Origin: Bradyrhizobium sp. CCBAU 53338
Lineage (GTDB): Bacteria; Pseudomonadota; Alphaproteobacteria; Rhizobiales; Xanthobacteraceae
Length of the DNA stretch: 64,000 nucleotides
Direction: 5' to 3'
Assembly (NCBI RefSeq): GCF_015291665.1
Contig: NZ_CP030048.1
Coordinates: 6,324,001-6,388,000, forward strand
Part shown: positions 46,908 through 55,028 of the stretch, piece by piece
How the letters are laid out: every line of letters begins with the position of its first letter
How positions within the stretch are numbered: the first letter of the stretch is position 1
Notes under the pieces: model-generated
The model's database searches: none
The model's input: only the letters and a program-made list of their open reading frames with translations
What the model was told of the DNA's origin: nothing
Program-made: the position numbers and the translations under genes

Positions 46908-47366
46908 ATGATACGAGGCTTGAAAGCCCCCTCTTTCATGGATTTGGCGCTCAAAACGGCCGAAAATGCCGGAAAGGCGGGCGAAGTTCCGATCGGGTGC
47001 GTCATCGTCCGCGATTGCGAGATCATCGCCGCCGCCGGTAACCGGACGCTGACCGATTACGACCCCACCGGACACGCCGAAATCATTGCGCTGCGCGAGG
47101 CAGCGAGGAAGATCGGCAGCGAGCGCCTGGTCGACTGCGACCTCTACGTGACGCTGGAGCCATGCACCATGTGTGCGGGCGCGATCTCGTTTGCAAGGGT
47201 CCGGCGGCTCTATTACGGCGCGGCCGACCCCAAGGGCGGCGCAGTCGAGTCAGGCGTGCGGTTCTTTGCCTCGCCCACCTGCCACCACGCCCCGGACGTC
47301 TATTCCGGGGTCGGCGAGAGCGAGGCGTCGCGGCTGCTCAAGGAGTTCTTTCGCGAGCGGCGCTAG
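46908..47366 (+). CDS. tadA: tRNA-specific adenosine deaminase
   Basis: 152 residues. Converts A34 to inosine in tRNA-Arg(ACG). Zinc site: HAE with His56 and catalytic Glu58, and EPCTMC with Cys86 and Cys89. ATG 46908 gives the usual length; ATG 46938 is a shorter option. Divergent from the pseudouridine synthase gene. Its TAG stop shares the palindrome CTAG with the stop of the convergent dehalogenase gene. Confidence 0.94.
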   Translation: MIRGLKAPSFMDLALKTAENAGKAGEVPIGCVIVRDCEIIAAAGNRTLTDYDPTGHAEIIALREAARKIGSERLVDCDLYVTLEPCTMCAGAISFARVRRLYYGAADPKGGAVESGVRFFASPTCHHAPDVYSGVGESEASRLLKEFFRERR

Positions 47367-48268
47367 GTGCCCGCGAAAAACGCGCGCAGCGCCTTCGCTG
47401 TGACGTCGGGGTTCTCCTCGGTGAGGAAGTGGCCGGAATCGACCGGCTGTCCGTCGACGTTGGTGGCCCATTGCTTCCAGACGTCGAGCGGCGTCGCCGC
47501 GGCCTGGGCGATGCCGACGCCGCCCCACAGCGCCAGCATGGGCACGGTGATCTTCTTGCCCGCCTCGAAATCGGCCTTGTCGAGGTCGTAGTCGATGTAA
47601 GCGCCGGCGCGGTAGTCCTCGCACATCGCGTGCACGCGGGCGGGATCGCGGAACGGGGCGATGTAGTGTTCGAGCGCGCGCTTGTCGATCGCGTCCAGCG
47701 TCTTCGACTTGGTCTGGCTCGCCATCTTGAAGCGCAGGAAGAATTCGCCGTTGCCGGATATCAGCGTCTCCGGCAGCGGCGCGGGCTGGGCGAGAAACGT
47801 CCAGTGATAGATCTTCAGCGCATAGGCGCGGTTCATCCGCTCCCAGTAATTATAGGTCGGCAGGATATCGAGCACGGCGAGCTTCGACAGCCGGCCGGGA
47901 TGATCGAGCGCGAGGCGGTACGAGACGCGGCCGCCGCGGTCGTGGCCGGCGAGCGCGAAGTGGACGTGGCCGAGCTGCTCCATCGCCTCGACCATCGCTT
48001 TCGCCATCGCGCGCTTGCTGTAGGGCATGTGCAGCGCATCGCTCTCGGGCATGTCGGACCAGCCATAGCCCGGCAGGTCCGCGATGATCAGCGTGAACTG
48101 GGAGGCGAGCTCGGGCGCCACGCGATGCCACATCACATGCGTCTCGGAGAAGCCGTGCAGCAGGAGCAGCGGCGGCCCCTTGCCACCGACGCGGGCGAAG
48201 ATGCGGCCGAACGAGGTGTCGATCCATTCGGAGGCGAAGCCGGGATAGAGGTCGGCGAGATCGGACAT
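47363..48268 (-). CDS. haloacetate (fluoroacetate) dehalogenase-type alpha/beta hydrolase
   Basis: 301 residues. The active-site set of the Rhodopseudomonas fluoroacetate dehalogenase (as I recall it) is matched at identical positions: nucleophile Asp110 in GHDRGGR, Arg111 and Arg114 for the carboxylate, Asp134, halide pocket His155, Trp156 and Tyr219, and base His280 in DSGHFL. Asp rather than Ser as nucleophile excludes an ordinary esterase and allows dehalogenase or epoxide hydrolase. Position 185, Trp in the model enzyme by my recollection, is Gln here, so substrate entry may differ. Stops overlap with tadA. Confidence 0.88.
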   Translation of the reverse strand: MSDLADLYPGFASEWIDTSFGRIFARVGGKGPPLLLLHGFSETHVMWHRVAPELASQFTLIIADLPGYGWSDMPESDALHMPYSKRAMAKAMVEAMEQLGHVHFALAGHDRGGRVSYRLALDHPGRLSKLAVLDILPTYNYWERMNRAYALKIYHWTFLAQPAPLPETLISGNGEFFLRFKMASQTKSKTLDAIDKRALEHYIAPFRDPARVHAMCEDYRAGAYIDYDLDKADFEAGKKITVPMLALWGGVGIAQAAATPLDVWKQWATNVDGQPVDSGHFLTEENPDVTAKALRAFFAGT

Positions 48269-48410
48269 CTTCTTGCATCCTTATCTGGTCAATCGCGGGG
48301 GCACCTCGACCAAGAATCGAAAACAACCCCATGCACAGTAGCGGTATTATCATCGGGGCTACTAACCCCAAAATCCCATTGTGCATTTCTGGGATGTCGA
48401 GAAGCGCGCT

Positions 48411-48553
48411 CAGAACTCGGATCACCTCTCCCGAGGGGAGAGGTCGGATCGCATCGATAGATGCGATCCGGGTGAGGGGTTACTCTGCACCGAGTTTGCC
48501 GCGCCCCCTCACCCGCGCCTTCGACGCGACCTCTCCCCGATGGGGAGAGGTGA
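48411..48553. repeat. dispersed repeat, copy 1
   Basis: Composite element: CACCTCTCCC/GGGAGAGGT outer arms, an internal palindrome GGATCGCATC/GATGCGATCC (48446-48455 with 48460-48469, loop GATA), and CCCTCACCC blocks. A second copy is at 54773-54942 with the same internal palindrome. It occupies most of the gap between purD and the dehalogenase gene. Confidence 0.85.
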
Positions 48554-49837
48554 TTAGCCCTTGGCCTTCTCGGCTTCCACCGCCTGCCAGCCGATGTCGC
48601 GGCGGCAGAAGCCCTCCGGCCAGTTGATGCGGTCGACGGCCTGATAGGCGCGCGCCTGCGCCTCGGTCACGGTCGCCCCCAGCGCGCAGACATTGAGGAC
48701 GCGGCCGCCATTGGCGAGGATGGCGCCGTCCTTCGCCACCGTGCCGGCGTGGAAGATCTCGACAGTGTCGACCTTGGCCGCGTCATCGAGCCCCTCGATG
48801 CGCGTGCCCTTCTGATAGTCGCCGGGATAGCCCTTCGCCGCCATCACCACCGTGAGCGCGGATTCCGGATACCAGCGAAGGTCGAAGTTCTTCAGCTGGC
48901 CGTCGCACGACGCCAGGAACGCCGGCACGATGTCGCTCATCATGCGCAGCATCAGCACCTGGCATTCAGGATCGCCGAAGCGGACGTTGAACTCGAACAG
49001 CTTCGGGCCCTGCGTCGTCAGCATGATGCCGGCGTAGAGAATGCCGCGGAACGGCGTGCCGCGCTGCTTCATGCCCGCCACTGTCGGCAGGATGATCTTG
49101 GCCATGATCGCATCGTGGATCGCCGGCGTCACCAAAGGCGTCGGCGAATAGGCGCCCATGCCGCCGGTGTTCGGGCCGACGTCATGGTCGAACACGCGCT
49201 TGTGGTCCTGCGCCGAGGCCAGCGGAATGGCCGTCTCGCCGTCGCAGAGCGCAAAGAAGCTGATCTCGCGGCCGGGCAGGAACTCCTCGATCACGACCTC
49301 GGTGCCGGCATCGCCAAAGGCGCCCTCGAACATCATGGCGATGGCGTCCTCGGCCTCGCGCACGGTTTTCGCGACGACGACGCCCTTGCCGGCGGCAAGG
49401 CCGTCGGCCTTCACCACGATCGGCGCGCCCTGGCTCTGCACATAGGCGCGCGCCTCATCGGCATTGGTGAAGCGCTTGTACGCGCCGGTCGGAATGCCGA
49501 ACTCGGTGCAGAGCGCCTTGGTAAAGCCCTTGGAGCTTTCGAGCTGGGCCGGGATCCTGTTCGGCCCGAACGCCTTGATGCCGGCTGCGGTGAGATCATC
49601 GACGATGCCGGCCGCCAGCGGCGTCTCCGGCCCGACCACGACCAGCTCGACCGCGTTCGTCTTGCAGAAGGCGATCACGGCGGCATGGTCAGCCACATCG
49701 AGCGCCACGCATTCCGCCTCCCGCGCGATGCCGGCATTGCCGGGCGCGCACCAGAATTTGGTCACCAGGGGAGAGGCTGCGATCTTCCACGCCAGGGCAT
49801 GTTCGCGGCCGCCGGAACCAAGCAGGAGAATGTGCAT
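48554..49837 (-). CDS. purD: phosphoribosylamine-glycine ligase
   Basis: 427 residues, ATP-grasp. Joins glycine to phosphoribosylamine in purine synthesis. Starts [17 protein letters not shown] (the PurD signature), has the ATP loop [14 protein letters not shown] and the family block [20 protein letters not shown] read in parts, with metal ligands in [15 protein letters not shown] 49837 is fixed by the N-terminal Rossmann strand; the upstream in-frame extension is not family-like. Confidence 0.96.
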   Translation of the reverse strand: MHILLLGSGGREHALAWKIAASPLVTKFWCAPGNAGIAREAECVALDVADHAAVIAFCKTNAVELVVVGPETPLAAGIVDDLTAAGIKAFGPNRIPAQLESSKGFTKALCTEFGIPTGAYKRFTNADEARAYVQSQGAPIVVKADGLAAGKGVVVAKTVREAEDAIAMMFEGAFGDAGTEVVIEEFLPGREISFFALCDGETAIPLASAQDHKRVFDHDVGPNTGGMGAYSPTPLVTPAIHDAIMAKIILPTVAGMKQRGTPFRGILYAGIMLTTQGPKLFEFNVRFGDPECQVLMLRMMSDIVPAFLASCDGQLKNFDLRWYPESALTVVMAAKGYPGDYQKGTRIEGLDDAAKVDTVEIFHAGTVAKDGAILANGGRVLNVCALGATVTEAQARAYQAVDRINWPEGFCRRDIGWQAVEAEKAKG

Positions 49838-50093
49838 CGAAGGCTCGAAATGAGGGGTTTTGCTGGGGGCGGAGGTCGCACGAATCGGGGTGGGGCTCAA
49901 GGGGGATGGCCCGAACTCCCCCGGCATTCCAGGGGCGCCCTTTTGGATGCGGGCGCGCAGGAGCCCAGCGGTGCGCCCCTCCGCTCGCTTGCTTCGACCA
50001 GAACGCTAAACGGCACTTGAGGCGGGCCACCATCCGCGACACTCTCGGGCCTCGGTGCTGTCCAGAGTAGCAACTTGGCCTGAGGATTGCCGG

Positions 50094-50867
50094 ATGCCTA
50101 ATTACGAGAAACCGACCAAAACGCTAATGACAGAATGGGCGAGCCAACACCTCGTTCCCAATCAGATTTTCACGAAAGCTGAGCCGGTTCGCTGGTTCGC
50201 GGAGCATTTTCCGAAAACCAGATCGACAACGGTGACTATGCACGTGGATGGGATGTCTACGAACAATCTCAATCGCCGGCACCATCCATCAATCAAACCG
50301 GGAAGCGGCCATGACCTGTTCTACAAATTGAACTCATCCCAATATCGGCTCTACGCACCTGAGACCGATCCGAAACCACTTTATAAAGAAACCATCGAAA
50401 AGGGCGAACAACCCATCGACCCGGGTGCGATTACAACAGCCGGTGAAACGGAAGATGAAGAGGAATACGGGGCGAAGGGCGCTTCGGAGTTCGCGTTCGA
50501 ACGTGACCTGCAAAATTATCTCGTGAAAAACCTCCATATGGTCGAGCCGGGATTGAGGCTGTACGAGGATGAAGGAATATCAGGCGTTCAATACCCAGTC
50601 GGTGGCCGGTTCATCGACATTCTTGCGGTCGATCACGAGGGTAAGCTTGTTGTCATCGAGTTGAAGGTGTCGCGAAGCTATGATCGGGTTATAGGTCAGT
50701 TGTTGCGGTACATGGGGTGGGTAGAACGGAACATAGACGGTGCGAAGCAGGTCAGAGGAGTTATTGTCGCAAACGAAATATCGGAGGACCTCAAACTTGC
50801 TTGTTCGCGCATTCCGGATGTAAGGCTCATCGAATATAAAATAGCGTTTTCTCTCAGGCGGGTGTGA
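50094..50867 (+). CDS. NucS/DUF91-type nuclease-domain protein
   Basis: 257 residues. An N-terminal domain of about 95 residues (FTKAEPVRWFAEHFPKTR, ending LFYKLNSSQYRLYAPETDP) looks like the small DNA-reading domain often fused to such nucleases. After an acidic linker, residues 130-257 form a PD-(D/E)xK fold: Glu136, Asp175 in RFIDILAVD, Glu189-x-Lys191 in VVIELKVS, and Gln202 in GQLLRYMGW, all as in archaeal and actinobacterial NucS. Base composition is visibly less GC-rich than neighbours. ATG 50094 follows TGAGGATTG. It probably cleaves DNA in repair or defence (inference). Confidence 0.8.
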   Translation: MPNYEKPTKTLMTEWASQHLVPNQIFTKAEPVRWFAEHFPKTRSTTVTMHVDGMSTNNLNRRHHPSIKPGSGHDLFYKLNSSQYRLYAPETDPKPLYKETIEKGEQPIDPGAITTAGETEDEEEYGAKGASEFAFERDLQNYLVKNLHMVEPGLRLYEDEGISGVQYPVGGRFIDILAVDHEGKLVVIELKVSRSYDRVIGQLLRYMGWVERNIDGAKQVRGVIVANEISEDLKLACSRIPDVRLIEYKIAFSLRRV

Positions 50868-50936
50868 CTTGCGGCCCTGCACGTTCGGTCAAACATGCCC
50901 AATCGGGATATGAGGGAGCCTTTCGAAGTGATTGAA

Positions 50937-50957
50937 TTACGGTGACATTGCACTAAA
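50937..50957. repeat. 21-base repeat, copy A
   Basis: TTACGGTGACATTGCACTAAA, one mismatch from the reverse complement of copy C at 51723-51743. It lies just beyond the 3' end of the frameshifted gene. Confidence 0.8.
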
Positions 50958-50965
50958 TAAAGCCT

Positions 50966-51621
50966 TTAGCGACTGGTCCGCGCGTGCTTCTCAGCGTTGA
51001 CCGCCTCCAAGGCGTACATCAGTAGTCCTCGCAGAGATGACGCTTGCCGGGCAAACTCTAGCGCCTCCGCTGCATTCGGGATTTGTGCCTCACCATGCGC
51101 GATTGCGTTGCGCGCTTTGCGCAAGGTCTCATAGAGATCGACAGCCTCCATGGGAATGTGCCCGGCTTTCACTAACTTGACGATCAACGCCCCGCCCCTC
51201 GACCGTATTTGAAGCGCCTCGCTAAGTTGTTGCAGAGCATCGTTCACACCTTCGAAGGCGTTGAAGACGCTCTCGGATGAACCGTCACCCGTAGAGAGGG
51301 GAGCCGCGCGCTGCACGGGCGCAACAGGAATGGCAGGTGGTGGCACGATCTCCGGGGCAGGTGCTGTCACCGGAGGCATTTCGTATTTTTCTTCAAGAGC
51401 GGATGGCAGATCGGGCGCAGGCAACGGCTTCGCTTCGTCGAGAATCTCTGTGCCTTTCTCAAGAAGCTGCCCGAACTTAACGGTAGCTCCGCCAAAGCTC
51501 AACTCGAGAATGCGCTCGGCCAGCGCTCCGATCTGCTTGCGGAGAGACCAGAGAGCACGAGCACGACTACGGGCCACGCTAGGTGTCCAGTCATCGCCAC
51601 AGTGAATTGTAACCAGCTCAT
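50966..51621 (-). pseudogene. frameshifted membrane-anchored protein with an RxxxxH (HEPN-like) motif
   Basis: Two frames together make one sensible protein. From ATG 51621 one frame encodes MSWLQFTVAMTGHLAWPVVV, a membrane helix; a second frame continues WSLRKQIGALAERILELSF, a Pro-rich linker and a helical C-terminal domain with KARNAIAHGEA (RxxxxH, as in HEPN nucleases). They join if one CT is removed from a CTCTCT run (51550-51555, minus strand). Taken as it stands the gene is broken, or expressed as a 203-residue soluble form from GTG 51577. Similar anchored proteins are widespread and uncharacterised. Confidence 0.7.
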
Positions 51622-51674
51622 GGGCGGCTCAAGCTCTGCGCTAAATGGATACGTCGCAAGAATCAACATGCAAC

Positions 51675-51743
51675 TACGGTGACAGTGCACAGAATTCCAA
51701 GGGCCAAGCACTAGTTGCCCCGTTTAGTGCACTGTCACCGTAA
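51675..51743. repeat. inverted pair of the 21-base repeat, copies B and C
   Basis: TACGGTGACAGTGCAC (51675-51690) and its exact reverse complement GTGCACTGTCACCGTA (51727-51742) face each other across 36 bases; copy C extends to TTTAGTGCACTGTCACCGTAA. The pair lies upstream of the frameshifted gene, with copy A on its other side. The form resembles REP sequences moved by TnpA-REP (RAYT) transposases, none of which is in the window. Confidence 0.8.
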
Positions 51744-51791
51744 TTTCCATGCAGGCGATGAAAAGCTGAATATCAGTGAGCGCCATTTCCG

Positions 51792-52625
51792 CTATTCCGG
51801 CAGATCTATTACCTGATGCAGATTGGTGACGCGGTAACCGGCGGGCCGACCGCCGGACAACTGGACGTTCACGTCAACGATGAAGCCCTTCTTATAAACG
51901 TTGTCGTCGGCTTCGCGCACCTCGTGCTTGATCCTCTGTTCGGCCAGCTCCGACGCATAGATCAGCGGCAGATCGCGCGGGGAAATATCCTCGATTGCCA
52001 CGCGCTCGCCGGTTCGCTTGCCCATCACTGAGTCTTTGACGTTGGATTGTTTAAACGTCATCAGCACGCGCCGATGATCTGCTGTCGTCGAAGACGATTC
52101 CAGTTGCAGCTTCTGGTCCTCAATCTGTCGCTGCGCCTCACGCGCTTGCAAGGTGTCGAATGACAATGCAGCTCGAACCTTCTTCTTGCCGTCCTCGAAG
52201 ACGACGGCCTTCAATCTCGCATGCCCGTTGGGATCGTTGGCGATGGCGACGACCGATCCCATCAAGTCCTTGAGGTCCGAGCGCGTTGCCTCGGGTTCTT
52301 TCGTACCGCCCAGATACTTGCCGAGTACCGCGCTATAGTTGCGCACGAATTTTTCGACGATCTGAATTTGCTCGACCACGTTGACGACTGCGCTCAATCC
52401 CTGCATCGCCCATGGGATCAGATCGGCCTCGATCGAGCCAGCGCGCACCTCGCGCACGTAGATTTTGGCGTCGCCAGCCAGCTCCGGATAGTCGGAGCGC
52501 ACAAACTTTTCGTACTGGCTCGCGATGGAAGAAAATGCTGAGACAAAATCGCCTAATTCAATCGGTCGTTTGGTTTCAATGTTCAAAACGATGTGGGGTA
52601 ACACATCCGGTTTGCGTCGCGCCAT
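51792..52625 (-). CDS. protein of unknown function in accessory segment
   Basis: 277 residues, not recognised. The N-terminal half carries PHIVLNIETKRPIELGDFVS, then KIYVREVRAGSIEADLIPWA, a helical stretch (about 78-105) and an Asp/Lys-rich middle; the C-terminal third is beta-rich, ending GYRVTNLHQVIDLPE. No signal peptide; the hydrophobic segment AMQGLSAVVNVVEQIQIV is short for a membrane helix. Same strand as the frameshifted gene and about 170 bases upstream of it, but the palindromic pair lies between. Codon use is less GC-biased than the flanking chromosome. Confidence 0.6.
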   Translation of the reverse strand: MARRKPDVLPHIVLNIETKRPIELGDFVSAFSSIASQYEKFVRSDYPELAGDAKIYVREVRAGSIEADLIPWAMQGLSAVVNVVEQIQIVEKFVRNYSAVLGKYLGGTKEPEATRSDLKDLMGSVVAIANDPNGHARLKAVVFEDGKKKVRAALSFDTLQAREAQRQIEDQKLQLESSSTTADHRRVLMTFKQSNVKDSVMGKRTGERVAIEDISPRDLPLIYASELAEQRIKHEVREADDNVYKKGFIVDVNVQLSGGRPAGYRVTNLHQVIDLPE

Positions 52626-52815
52626 AAAGCCGATTCCCCCTGAAGGAATGCCGATTGCATTATACTCGCAACACGCGCGAAAAGCTATGATCGACGATGG
52701 TCGTAGGCTTTAGCTTGGCTGCGGAAATAGACCCCTCACCCAAGCGAACACTGGGCTATCAGCGTTCATGCCCTCTCCCACAAGGTGCGAAGGCACAATC
52801 ATCGGCATGGCAGCC

Positions 52816-53115
52816 CTATACCTGCTTCCCCGCAATAATCTCCTGCAACGTCGCCACATGCCGCGCGAAAGCTCCTCGGCCCGCCGCCGTAACAGTCACC
52901 GTCGTCTGCGGCTTCTTGCCCACAAAAGCCTTGTCGACCGAAACGTACCCCGCCTTCGCCAGCGTCTCGATATGGGCGCCGAGATTGCCGTCGGTGGCGC
53001 CGGTGAGCTTCTTCAGCCGTGCGAATTCCAGGCCTGACGCGACCGGGAGTGCGTTCAGGGCCGCCATGATCTTCAGCCGCAAGGGCTGATGGATGATGTC
53101 GTCGAGCTCGGCCAT
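52816..53115 (-). CDS. winged-helix transcriptional regulator
   Basis: 99 residues. An ArsR/MarR-size winged helix, HTH at about 31-52 (FARLKKLTGATDGNLGAHIE) and wing at 60-80 (DKAFVGKKPQTTVTVTAAGR). Last of a three-gene operon with a membrane protein and a hydrolase, joined by a one-base overlap. Small regulators of this DUF2087/PadR-like type often control the adjacent membrane protein, which is inferred here. Confidence 0.85.
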   Translation of the reverse strand: MAELDDIIHQPLRLKIMAALNALPVASGLEFARLKKLTGATDGNLGAHIETLAKAGYVSVDKAFVGKKPQTTVTVTAAGRGAFARHVATLQEIIAGKQV

Positions 53116-53672
53116 CAGATTCGCCGCATCCAGAGACCGCCGAGGATGAGGCCGCCGCCGTTGACGAAGGCCATCCAGAGCGGGAAGGCCTCGCCGATGA
53201 AGAAGAAGCCGATCAGCGTCAGCGCGATGATACCGAGGCCGATCGCGACGAAGGCGGTGCCGAACCAGAGGCCGGCGAGCGTGTAGAACAGCATGAAATA
53301 AACAGGCCAGAAGGCGCCGAGCTCGCGCGGGCCGAAATGGCCGAGCACGCTGGTGCAGATGTTGCCGAAGGCGAAGAACAGCGCGAAGACCAGCACGATC
53401 CTGACGTCGAAGGCCTGGGTCTGGCCCTGGATTTGCGACGGCGTCAGCAGCCGGATCGCAATGAGGCCGCCGACACCGAGGATGTCGACGGCGGGCCAGG
53501 CGTACTTCGCGTAGAACGGCCAGAGCCAGGTGATGAGGTTGCCCGCGAAGACCAGAACGCCCCACCACAGCGCTGCCAGGCTCGCCAGTTCGTAGAGCTG
53601 CGATTGCTTCACGCGCTGGACGATGTCGTCAATGTCCGCCAGCGCGGCGGACGCCTCCTTGCTGTCGATCAT
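53115..53672 (-). CDS. multi-helix membrane protein of unknown function
   Basis: 185 residues with an amphipathic N-terminus (MIDSKEASAALADIDDIVQRV) and about five membrane helices between residues 32 and 180. No catalytic motif. Overlaps both neighbours (ATGA with the upstream hydrolase, one base with the regulator), so all three are translated together; resembles membrane partners encoded beside small winged-helix regulators. Confidence 0.8.
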   Translation of the reverse strand: MIDSKEASAALADIDDIVQRVKQSQLYELASLAALWWGVLVFAGNLITWLWPFYAKYAWPAVDILGVGGLIAIRLLTPSQIQGQTQAFDVRIVLVFALFFAFGNICTSVLGHFGPRELGAFWPVYFMLFYTLAGLWFGTAFVAIGLGIIALTLIGFFFIGEAFPLWMAFVNGGGLILGGLWMRRI

Positions 53673-54679
53673 GACTGGTTCGCTCCGCGCGTCGCCACGT
53701 CCTCGGCGATCGCATTGACGGCCTTCGGATTGGTGACCATGCCCATGTGGTTGACGCCGTCGATGATCCTGACGTCGATATCAGGCCTGATGGCCTGCAC
53801 GGTCTCGGCGTATTTGCCTGATATCATCATCTCGTCCTCGGCGCCGCCGAAGATCGTCATCGGATGCGTCACGGCGGGCAGATCGAGGCGATAGCCGCGC
53901 GTCGCAAAGTTGCGCATCAGGCGATCGGAATAGGTCGCCGTCAGAATCCGCTCGGAATTCGCAGGGACGGCGAAGGCGAGCACCGGAAGCTGCGAGCAGC
54001 AGTCGATGCCGAGCTTGCGAAGCGCGGTGAGCCCGATGAAGCGCGGGATGTCGGCATTGGCCCAGCCGCCGGAATGCGGCCTGTTGGTCGGCGCGTCATA
54101 GCCGAGATAGGGCGCGACCAGCACGGTGCGGACGAACAGGTCCTGGACGATCGGCGTCGCGGCGATGCGCAGCGAGAAGCCGCCGCCGGCGGAATGGCCG
54201 ACCAGTGTCAGCGGCAGATCCGGCGCGGTCTTGCGGATTTGGGCGACGAAGTCGACGAGGTCGTCTTCGAGCTGGCCGACATAGAAGATGTCGCCGCGCG
54301 TGCCCGAAGCGCCGTGGCCGCGCGTGTCCAGCGCCCAGGTCTCGACGCCGTGTGCGGCCATCGCCGCCGTCAGGGCGTGATTGACGGTGGCGGATGAGCC
54401 CGAGGAGCCGTGGATGAAGATGGCGCCGCGGTCGGTGGCTGCTCCCTTCGGCTGGTAGTGCCGGTAGCCGAGCCAGGTGCCGTCGCGCGCCTGGAAACGC
54501 TCGAGCGGCGGCAAGGTGGACCAGTCGATGCCTTTGACCGACTCCGAGACGGAGCGCATCTCCGCCGGCCGCTCCAGCGGCGTGGCGATCAGGGCGGTGA
54601 GGATCAACGCCGCGGCACCGACCGCGCACAGGCCCCATTTGAGCAAGCCCAGCACCCCTCGCAGCAACCGCATCGCCAT
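53669..54679 (-). CDS. membrane-anchored alpha/beta hydrolase
   Basis: 336 residues. One N-terminal membrane helix (about 10-33), then a serine hydrolase fold: oxyanion segment FIHGSSGSS, nucleophile elbow GHSAGG with Ser163, an Asp after TYSD or IFGGAED, and His in DGVNHMGM. Similar to the lysophospholipase-like (Hydrolase_4) group; substrate unknown. First gene of the operon with the membrane protein and winged-helix regulator. Confidence 0.85.
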   Translation of the reverse strand: MAMRLLRGVLGLLKWGLCAVGAAALILTALIATPLERPAEMRSVSESVKGIDWSTLPPLERFQARDGTWLGYRHYQPKGAATDRGAIFIHGSSGSSATVNHALTAAMAAHGVETWALDTRGHGASGTRGDIFYVGQLEDDLVDFVAQIRKTAPDLPLTLVGHSAGGGFSLRIAATPIVQDLFVRTVLVAPYLGYDAPTNRPHSGGWANADIPRFIGLTALRKLGIDCCSQLPVLAFAVPANSERILTATYSDRLMRNFATRGYRLDLPAVTHPMTIFGGAEDEMMISGKYAETVQAIRPDIDVRIIDGVNHMGMVTNPKAVNAIAEDVATRGANQS

Positions 54680-55028
54680 GACCCGAACTCCCTGACCAGA
54701 TCATCAATAGAGAACTCTATATTACAGAGTAGTCTTCTATAAAACCCCCTAAATCGGGATTTCGAAGCGCACCCAGAGCTCGGATCACCTCTCCCGCAGG
54801 GAGAGGTCGGATCGCATCGATAGATGCGATCCGGGTGAGGGGTTCTGGTCTCACAGGGTGCCGCGCCCCCTCACCCGGATTGTCCCGGACGATGCTTCGC
54901 ATCGCCACGACAATCCGACCTCTCCCCGCTGGGGAGAGGTGAACCACGGCAGCCGACCGAATCTCATTTCGTCGCGCCTTGGATGGCGCTGGCTCGCGAA
55001 AATCCTTAACGTCGGGTCTGACCCCAAA
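54680..55028. other. intergenic region holding dispersed repeat copy 2
   Basis: 349 bases between the divergent hydrolase and xseA genes. Positions 54773-54942 are the second copy of the repeat listed at 48411. The first ~90 bases are A/T-rich and probably include the hydrolase promoter. Confidence 0.7.
54773..54942. repeat. dispersed repeat, copy 2
   Basis: Same outer CACCTCTCCC blocks and identical internal palindrome GGATCGCATC/GATGCGATCC (54809-54818 with 54823-54832) as the copy at 48411-48553. The right half is longer here, with an added GATGCTTCGCATC hairpin. Confidence 0.85.

Noticed and set aside
50094..50867. Assignment as a true mismatch-repair NucS
   Set aside because: Only the nuclease half matches, the N-terminal domain differs, and MutL is present in the same window.
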